Shown: one piece after another, positions 56,932 through 64,000 of the stretch
How the letters are laid out: each line of letters starts with the position of its first letter
How positions within the stretch are numbered: position 1 is the first letter of the stretch
Origin: Brachionus manjavacas
Lineage: Eukaryota; Rotifera; Eurotatoria; Ploima; Brachionidae
Assembly (NCBI GenBank): GCA_019054805.1
Contig: JAHQIY010000010.1
Location: 3,455,501 to 3,519,500, forward strand
Direction: 5' to 3'
DNA length: 64,000 nt
Position numbers and translations under genes: made by a program
Notes under the pieces: generated by a model
Seen by the model: the letters and a program-made list of their open reading frames with translations, nothing else
What the model was told of the DNA's origin: nothing
Database searches by the model: none

Positions 56932-58068
56932 TAATCTTCAAAATCTACCAATGATCTTTTGTTTATACTTTTCTTGAATTGTCTTGACTTTTGCTTCGAA
57001 CTCTGACTTGCTTGCTAGTTTTGATCAGCCCATATAAAACTTGTTTTGGTTTGGGACAGCGCAAGAATATTGGAAATCGTAGAAGCTCATTTGAAAGCCA
57101 TCGACCTAAAATTGCATCGGTATTGAAAACTTGTAATTGTTCGACAACAAATTCTTAAAGTTTTTTTTTAATGAATATCCTTAATAACTGTTGAAATCTA
57201 ACCTTTTGATATTAGTGTAAGTTTGACTCGAGCTAGTTTCTTGTTCGACTGGGTCAATTCTTCTCATTTATTAATTCGCTCAATCAATTGCGCACAAATC
57301 GCTATTCTAAGAGATTTACATCTCTTGTGTAATTCAGAAATTTTTTATTTTTTTAAATTTTCTTTTAGCTTTTTTTATTTTAGAATATTGGTAAACTTAT
57401 TTTTCATTTTATTTATATGGTATTTAAGGGGCATTCATATCTATATTTAAAATAAATATTTGATTTTTGAATTTTTTTAGATAATTTGTTTTAATATTTA
57501 ATTTTCGCGAAATATTAATAATCAGAAATTTTTTAATTGATTCGTTTGAAAAATAACTAATTAAATGATTTGAGCGACAAGTTGAATGTGACACCAACTT
57601 TCGGCTGAGTCATTGTGGACGGGGTGTCACCATCAAATAAGCAAACTTTTATTTGCTAAACTTTGATATAAGTAACAAAAGGCAATGAGACAGAAGTGAT
57701 CTTAATAGCTGAATGTCTTAACTTATGTATGCGGGTGCTTTATCTTAATCTTAGCAAACCCTATGAGACTTATGCAGCCCCGTATGGATGACTTTTGCAG
57801 CCAGAGCCTAAAACCAATCAGCAGGTTATGTTTAAAGACTGTTGTTCAGCATCCGACTTGAACTAAGTTTTCCAATTTGTTCCGATTATAGAGTCACCTA
57901 TTCGGCAGCTACTTTATTTCAAATACAAGATAATCCTATAAATGCAAAAATTAAATTATATATGTTGCATAGAACAAGCAAAATAAATTATTTAGCTAAA
58001 ATAAAAAAAAATTAAAAAATTTTCCCTAAATAAAAATACTGAAGAAAATTGAATGATATAAAAGAGCA
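56932..58068. other. Unassigned stretch; possible solo LTR or unknown repeat at 57,590-57,910
   Basis: 57588-57640 begins TGTGACACCAACTTTC and shortly has GGGGTGTCACC, an inverted pair. The less AT-rich block up to about 57910 looks unlike its surroundings and might be a solo LTR (TG start). I could not find a matching end or duplication. Confidence 0.25.
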
Positions 58069-58365
58069 TTGGGAGAACGGAAATTTATGACATCGAAGCA
58101 AACATGTTTCGAAGCCAATGCTGTAAAAATAAGGGATATTCATAGTTGCGGTGAAAATTTGAAGACTGCCGCTGAGACGATGGCTATGCAACACATTCAC
58201 AAGTTAGGTGAGGCCAAAGTTGGCGATATCGTTCAAGTATCAGTTTCGGATGTAGACCGCGGACCTGCGGATCCGATTAATATACTTGCTTTTATCACAA
58301 AAATAAATAATCATAGGTTATATCAACTAGCAGCAAAACATGGTATTATGAAAGTATTTTTCTAA
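58069..58365 (+). pseudogene. Integrase-associated C-terminal fragment (KRBA2/SCAND3-like transposon protein)
   Basis: The 98-codon frame contains ETMAMQHIHKLGEAKVGDIV, QVSVSDVDRGPADPINILAF and YQLAAKHGI. VGD.V.(I/V)....DVDRG..DP.NI(L/M)......(L/M)Y.L..K.GI is a module found after the integrase core in KRBA2/SCAND3-type proteins and related transposons. No integrase core is found upstream, so this is a remnant; it could also be a domesticated short protein. Confidence 0.55.
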
Positions 58366-59415
58366 ATTCTTTTTAATTTAGCTAAAATAAATGTGGAATC
58401 GATCATTCTACTTAAATTAAAGAAATTTGATTATTATTTTGTTTTTATTTTATCTAAATAATTTATTTTGCTTATTCTATGCGACATGTATATATTAAAA
58501 AATTAAACAAATACATGAAGTAATATTCTTCAGCTTTTAAAAACGTAATATCTAAAATTATTTAAAATGTAAGGATACATCTTCACTACATTAAATGTTA
58601 AAGATCAACAATAATCGAAGTGAGGTAAAAAAAAAATTTTTAAATTGAATTTTTTCAGATGCATACAACTAGAAACGATTTTAAATAGCAAAAAAGTCTT
58701 TTATTCACAGTAAAGTATTTGAAACATAAGATTTTCTGATTTATTTATTTATATATTTTTTTAAACTCAAGAATTAATAAAATTTATATAAGTTCCAGTA
58801 TATAAAAACCATTTTTTTTACAAAAAAGATTAGAGATTAAGTAAATGATTTTTAACAAAAGATAGCTTAGATTTCATTTGCATTAAAATGTTTTAAGCTA
58901 ATTTATTGTTCTGAAACACGCTCATTTTGCGTTTTTATTTTGAATAATCAAGTTTTTTATGAATAAAAAAAACCACCTTGTTCTTGATTGAAAAATCAAA
59001 TAAAGCACTCTAAAAGCTTTTTTATATTTGTTAAATTTTCACATGCAAAAAAATTATCTTCGCCGAGTTTCCAATTTTTTTTCAAAAAGTTACGTAACCA
59101 AAATTAAGAAGAAGAAAAGAAAAAAAGCTAGATAAATCGGCAGCACACACCGACCGATTTAAACTCAAAAATAAATTTCTTCTTTTCTCAATCAGAGCCT
59201 TGCGCTCGGTAAATTTTGAGCTTTTACCAAAACAGGAAAGCTAAGCTTGCTTATGAAATTCAAAGCGTTTATTATAATTTAAATTCATAATAAATTTTCG
59301 CAATTAAAAAGTGGATAAACAGGCGCCAAATAGAGCTGTTTTAGTCTGTTTATCCGAAGTCAGTCTGCTGCAGTTTGATGTTTTTATTTTTTCTGTATTT
59401 TTCTAGGAGACTAGC
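58366..59415. other. NRBP upstream region
   Basis: No other gene. 59130-59400 becomes less AT-rich towards the NRBP exon and probably holds its 5' UTR exon, promoter or both. A TTTTTCTAG acceptor lies directly before 59408. Confidence 0.45.
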
Positions 59416-60249
59416 ATGCTAAATGTAATGAGCTTGACCGACAACAACACCAGTGTTTGTTCATCACGGGCCAAGTTTTTCTTTTCGGAAAACATGGACG
59501 AGGACCAGGACGACGACTCGCCCAAAATTTTAGAAGAAAGCCAAAGCAAACTGTGGTCAAAATTGGACGCGCAAATCAACAGCCAAAAGCTCATCGACTT
59601 CGACACTGCCTACTTGGCCAATGACAACGACAAGGGCACCGAGGTCGCTTGGAACGAGATGATCTACTACAAGAATAGACCGGCGCTGAACCGCTTTGCC
59701 GACCAGGCCACCCTAGCCTCCATAATCGACAAGCTAAAGCCCATTTTGGACTTTTTGATGAAGATCGACCACCCCAATCTGCTCAAATTCTACGACTATT
59801 GGTCAAGTGAGGACGCCGAGGTCTACAAACTGGTAGTGATCACCGGATACAGTTCGGCCGGGTCGCTCAAAAAGCTGCTCGACAGCTCCAGAGCGACCCA
59901 GACCAAGATCAAAGAGCACACGATCAAAAGATGGCTTAACCAGATTATTTACACTATCAAGTCTTTGCATGACAACAAGTTAACTATTTTCCAGGGGCAC
60001 TTAAATTCGGACACTATTTTCATACAGAGTTGTGGTGTGATCAGGCTAAGTCCGACGCTTCTGTCGCTAAATGGACTGTGTGAGCTGAGCAATCAGTTGA
60101 TTCAGTCGAGTGCGGAGAAAAAGGCGCACATTGATCTAAATGATGAGATGATCAAAAAAGACCTAAAGGCCATAGGACGTCTGGCTATTGATATTTTTAC
60201 AGCTCATTTGAGATTGACGCCGTCCTCGCCTCTAAAATCCAATCACAGG
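59416..60249 (+). CDS. NRBP: NRBP (nuclear receptor-binding protein pseudokinase), first coding exon
   Basis: Pseudokinase adaptor of the NRBP1/2 family, linked to vesicle traffic and protein turnover in animals. This exon encodes 278 residues. Seen: an acidic N terminus (DEDQDDDSP), the family block KILEES, DFDTAYLANDNDKGTEVAWNE, IDHPNLLKFYDYW, SSAGSLKKLL, the catalytic-loop position changed to QGHLNSDTIFIQ, and a C-lobe start. No HRD or DFG is present, as expected for NRBP. The acceptor-like CTAG just before the ATG suggests an upstream non-coding exon. It ends at GTAAGT in phase 0. Later exons (kinase C-lobe and C-terminal half) were not found up to 64,000. A Met four codons on is an alternative start. 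Its base composition is far less AT-rich than its surroundings. Confidence 0.92.
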
Positions 60250-61609
60250 GTAAGTAAGTATCTTTAATCTAACAACATACACATGTCCAATTTACTCAGG
60301 TGTCTCTGGGAATTTGGGGTTAAATTCAGCATTAACTCCTAAGAGAAAATCTAGTTTTGTTGTTCAAAATTTTAATAGTATTGTAACGCCAGTTGCTAGG
60401 TGATTTAAGTAAGAAAAAAAAGGTAGCTAGTTGGTTCATTAGTTAAAAGTATAGTTTAAATTTTTTTTCATAAAGGCATTCAGAATTTTGCAGAACAAAA
60501 GGGCAGTACAAAAATTTAATATTGAAATGGGTTTTTTTATTTACTAATAAATAATAAAGCTAATTTTTAAATCATAAAAATAAAATAAAAATTTTTACGA
60601 AAAATTTTAAATAACTTTGAATTAAATTTTCTAGTTTTTTTTTTAAAAGAACTAGAGAACCCATTTTTTTGTTAATGATGTTGACATTGAATTGGGTTCT
60701 AATACTATGGTGAATGGCAAGACCTACCGTTAATCCTTGCAAATTATCCCGTGGGTCTGGTGTATAAAGCTAAGTACCTTTTCGTTTTCCAATTTCATTT
60801 TCACTTTAACCCCTTGGCTTATAAAGTAAATTAAAAACAAACCTTATAATTATCAACATATAATTTCAAATAAAATTTTAACTGCTACCACAGTCTGCTT
60901 TTATAGTCTCACAGAACGAAAATATTAAAAAATAAATAAGCTTGTGAGATTATATTATGTAATTTTTTTTTCACACTTTAATCCATGCCAAAATTGCTTT
61001 ACAAGCTTGCTTAGTTGCCATTATTTTTATTGTTTCAAATATTTTGTATAATTTCAAAATACTAAAAGCTCACTAAATTAAATAAAGAATTTTGATATTA
61101 TCCTGAGTTTAATCTTTTTACAAAAAAAATATCATAAAATATTTATTAACTTATTAACTCAACCATTTTACACCAGAACCCGATAGGTTGGTTTTTTTTA
61201 CGCAAAATTTCTTAATTTTCCATTTATGGAGGGTTTACTAAAATTGCTCAATCTTTTTGTAAAAACTCTTGCATGCCGGAAATTGCATCATCTAGCGTTT
61301 CTATATTTTTACTCTCTAACTCGGTCCTAATTCTTGGGTTTAGGGCTTCAAGAAAGAACCAGAAATTCGAACTCATTTGTCTTATCTATTTTGTTTGAAA
61401 TTGTCTGGAATTACATTATGTTGTCCTCAAAATTTGACGTTAATTTAATAAAGAAATTTTAAAATCTAAAATTACAAAAATGCAGTTAAATAATTTAAAT
61501 TGTTTTTTTGATCGATTCAAAAAAAAAATTTAAAAGTTAGATATTCAAATTTAAAACTATTTAATTTTCAAAGCTTGGGATCAGTTTTAAAATTAAATCT
61601 AATTTAAAT
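60250..61609. other. Start of an NRBP intron
   Basis: Opens with GTAAGTAAGT. No second NRBP exon (the following HFFAPEY-like region) was found. The intron contains only AT-rich sequence to 61,600, then transposon remains. Confidence 0.5.
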
Positions 61610-61770
61610 AAAAAACATTTCCAATTACACAATGGGTATTCAATTTATCTCGATTCGAAACCTTCTTTGTATTCCTCCGCCAGTCTTACAACCAATGGAA
61701 TAGAATGACTCAGTCTTGTCCCAACATATCTCTCACTCAACTCAAAAAGACGATTCGAGACTGTAAATAG
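61610..61770 (-). mobile_element. LINE fragment of the EGFESR family
   Basis: Matches 63100-63230 closely (TTACACAATGGG, TCGATTCGAAACCTTC... and ATATCTCTCACTCAACTC). C-terminal piece only. Confidence 0.65.
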
Positions 61771-61772
61771 TA

Positions 61773-62050
61773 AAATCATCCCGTTTTTTTTTCATCCCCA
61801 AAAAGTTATCGCGTTGAAAATTATCCCATTTTCTTATTTAAGACAATTATCCCGTTTTTATAATAAAGAAATTCATCCCCTTTCTTATTTAAGAAATCTA
61901 TCCTGTTTTTAAAATAAGAAAAAACATCCCGTTTTCTTATTTAAGAAAACTATCCTGTCTTTGCAAATAAGAAATATGTTCCATTTTTTTTAATCCCAAA
62001 AAGAAAAAAGGAAAATTATCCTGTTATTTTTTATACCAATAAAAAAATGG
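61773..62050. repeat. Degenerate tandem array of an ATCCCGTTTTCTTATTTAAG unit
   Basis: At least seven imperfect units, spaced about 25-40 nt apart, vary between ATCCCG, ATCCTG and ATCCCA, each followed by a T-run and usually CTTATTTAAGA or AATAAGAAA. It precedes the FLYWCH fragment and may be the subterminal repeat of that transposon. Confidence 0.65.
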
Positions 62051-62172
62051 GAATATATGCATTTTTTTAAGAAAAATAAAGTGAGAAATTTTAAGGCAAT
62101 TATTATTTATTTAATTTATAAAAAAAATAGTAATTTAATAAAAATTAAATTTATCAAAAAAATTAACTATTC

Positions 62173-62829
62173 CTAAAAGTTAGCATTACATGAATATCTT
62201 TCCAAAAAATCCAAGTCTTTTTTTTGATTTTCCTCAGTTCTTATTTTACTGATCAAACTTGCTTTTGCTAATTCTCGGTCCATTTTTGATACCCGTTGTT
62301 TAATAGTGCCATTTTTCGCCCACAACCTCTTTGCTTCATTCTTGATATCCGAATCTGTTAAAGCTTCTATTCTCTCAGCAATTGCTCTTTTAACACGTTC
62401 TTGCTCATCTCATTTGGCTTTTCTCATTCTTTCTTCACTATTTATAAGCGTCTCAATTATTACTCTATCGCTAACTCCATTATTAACTAAATTCGTCTCA
62501 AAATCTCTATAGCATTGCGTAACTGACTTATCATTTTTCTCATAAACTATTTTTTTTAAATCTTGAGTTGCTTTTGCTACTAAAACGTGTGAATCTGTTA
62601 AAGGGTCGTGATAATGTTGTCCTCTCAATTTCAATACTTGGTCTCCTTTTAAAGTCAAACTTGCATAGCATTTTTATTTTGAACACACGTATCTTGTTGA
62701 ATTTTTATTGTCATCTTTCCACCTATATCGATACCCATTTACGATCGCTATTGGGTGCGATTTGTTTTGCTGGGTGATACCATAATTGCATGACAAGAAT
62801 TCAACAGTATTTTTGTTGGATTCAGACAT
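62173..62829 (-). pseudogene. FLYWCH-type zinc finger protein, MULE N-terminal fragment
   Basis: One frame of 219 codons with two stops. It starts MSESNKNTVEFLSCNYGITQ, then NGYRYRWKDDNKNSTRYVCS, stop, KCYASLTLKGDQV and GQHYHDPLTDSH. The GY.Y.W....ST....C....C.A.......H.H pattern is a FLYWCH zinc finger. The rest (CYRDFETNL, RVKRAIAERIEALTDSD, LWAKNGTIKQRVSKMDRELA) is helical. FLYWCH fingers open Mutator-like transposases in animals; the catalytic domain is absent. A domesticated FLYWCH gene is less likely given the stops. Confidence 0.7.
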
Positions 62830-62869
62830 TATTCAATTTAAAATTATTTTTTTAATAAATTATTTATTT

Positions 62870-63420
62870 TATTTATTTGTTTTTTGTACCGAGCAAAAGC
62901 TCCTTCAAATAAAAAAAAAAAATCAAAATAAAATAAAGTTAAATAAGATAGAATAAAAATTTAAAAAAATAAAATGGTTTAAAATAGAGGAAAATTAATG
63001 AAATTGAACTAGAGAGTTAAAGGATACATATTTTTAAAAAATTGATTGTTCAGGGAAAAAAGAAGAAATTGTAAGGTAGCAATTACACAATGGAGTTGGG
63101 TATTCAATAAATCTTGATTCGAAACCTTCTTTGTATTCCTCCACCAGTCTAACAACCAATGGAATAGAATGACTCAGTCCTGTCCAAACATATCTCTCAC
63201 TCAACTCGCAAAGCCGATTTGAGACTGTTAGTAATTTAAGTTTATTAAAAGCCTCGTGATGCACCATGTTGGAGGGAGTATCATATTTTAACGTAAGGAT
63301 AGATCTCACTGATGTATTCTGAATTGGTAGTAGTTTTTGATATTATTTTCTGAAAATGAATTCAAGCAAGGAAAAAAATATCATAAATTGATCCAACTAA
63401 AGATAATTATATTTTACCTT
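62870..63420 (-). mobile_element. LINE 3' end, best copy of the [16 protein letters not shown] family
   Basis: A 91-codon frame (63309-63034) reads [60 protein letters not shown]. The 3' hairpin GAGCTTTTGCTC plus GTAC follows at 62885-62905, then AAATAAATAAA at about 62860-62880. It shows the complete order protein end, A-rich 3' UTR, hairpin, AAAT tail. Confidence 0.75.
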
Positions 63421-64000
63421 TTATTGCAGCGTTCTTTAATTTTGTCTACCAGTATATTAAAGTTTAGAATCAAATTTAATAGTTGGTGTATTTATTTATC
63501 TTATTTTCTAGGTTCCCCTTTTTGGTTTAGATGGAAAATGTGACTAGATCATCTGAAAAAAGCATTGATTGTGCCGAGCTAAAGCTCTATCAGATTGAAA
63601 AAAATAAAATCAAAAGTAAAAATAAAAGAAAAGAAAAATAAGTTAAAATTCTCACTAAAATGGATAAAATAAAGACTAATTTGGGGTTTAAGTTACATAA
63701 ATTTAGATTTTAAAAATTTTTGTGACTGAAACAAGCCTTTCTTCGACAAACAAATTTTGTCCAAAAGTAAACTTTTTGGGTTGAATTTTTTTTAAAAGAA
63801 GCAACACAGTTTGATCTATAAATTTTATTGTTTTATTAATTTAGAAAATAATTTATTAAATTTTATGTTGAAATTTTTTTAAATTTTTCATAATAAAATT
63901 TATTTAAAATTTTGGAAAAGAAGCCAATTTAAAATTTTTCTTACCTAAATTCTTATTTTTTGGCCCTATGCATTTAAGAACAATTTTACCAATAATTACG
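63421..64000. other. Right edge of the window
   Basis: 63572-63600 has another minus-strand LINE hairpin (GAGCTTTAGCTC). The rest is AT-rich without a supportable gene; presumably still inside the NRBP intron. Confidence 0.45.

Noticed and set aside
1..64000. CRISPR arrays, operons, bacterial promoters or ribosome binding sites
   Set aside because: None seen; the genes have spliceosomal introns and animal families, so prokaryotic features are not expected.
60250..64000. Second NRBP exon
   Set aside because: No frame resembling the kinase C-lobe or the NRBP C-terminal region was found after the GTAAGT donor.

Overview
This is a very AT-rich stretch of nuclear DNA from a metazoan. The recognisable host genes are animal genes: the scaffolding pseudokinase CASK, the pseudokinase NRBP, a class A-like seven-helix receptor, a GM2-activator/ML-domain lipid carrier and a DUF4419 protein. 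They use GT-AG introns and the standard code. Four introns whose two sides I could read are only about 47-72 nt long. Tiny introns, strong A+T bias, CR1/L2-like LINEs, Penelope-like elements and FLYWCH/SWIM-type MULE transposons together suggest a small-bodied spiralian. A monogonont rotifer of the Brachionus type is my best guess, but the window alone does not prove it.

Layout. About 1-8,460 is a mosaic of transposon remains: LINEs, a piggyBac element nested in a LINE, and a MULE tail. It probably lies inside or beyond a CASK intron. 8,468-16,956 (minus) holds the first five coding exons of CASK, about 402 residues: the kinase-like domain and the start of the L27 region. Its two long introns are filled with transposons. 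18,216-18,414 (plus) may be a terminal exon of an unrecognised gene. 18,500-43,080 is almost entirely mobile DNA: a transposon with GGGT-rich ends, two near-identical copies of a terminal-inverted-repeat element, tRNA-derived SINEs, many LINE tails, MULE and Tc1 pieces, and a long-TIR pogo/Jerky-type transposon next to a Gypsy fragment. 43,089-44,063 is an intronless receptor gene. 44,537-48,231 is a Penelope-like element with LTR-like direct repeats. 51,242-53,128 holds a convergent pair of compact two-exon genes, DUF4419 (plus) and a GM2-activator-like protein (minus), followed by a chromodomain-like exon. 56,084-56,931 is a Tigger/pogo relic with TA target duplication. 59,416-60,249 (plus) is the first coding exon of NRBP. 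The right end carries a FLYWCH-type transposon fragment and more LINE 3' ends.

How the parts relate. The host genes are functionally unrelated. CASK and NRBP are both incomplete here, and their remaining exons were not found within the window. The dominant theme is intron and intergenic expansion by mobile DNA. A recurrent structural theme is a short 3' hairpin followed by an AAAT-, TTA- or TAC-type microsatellite at the ends of many different retroelement copies.
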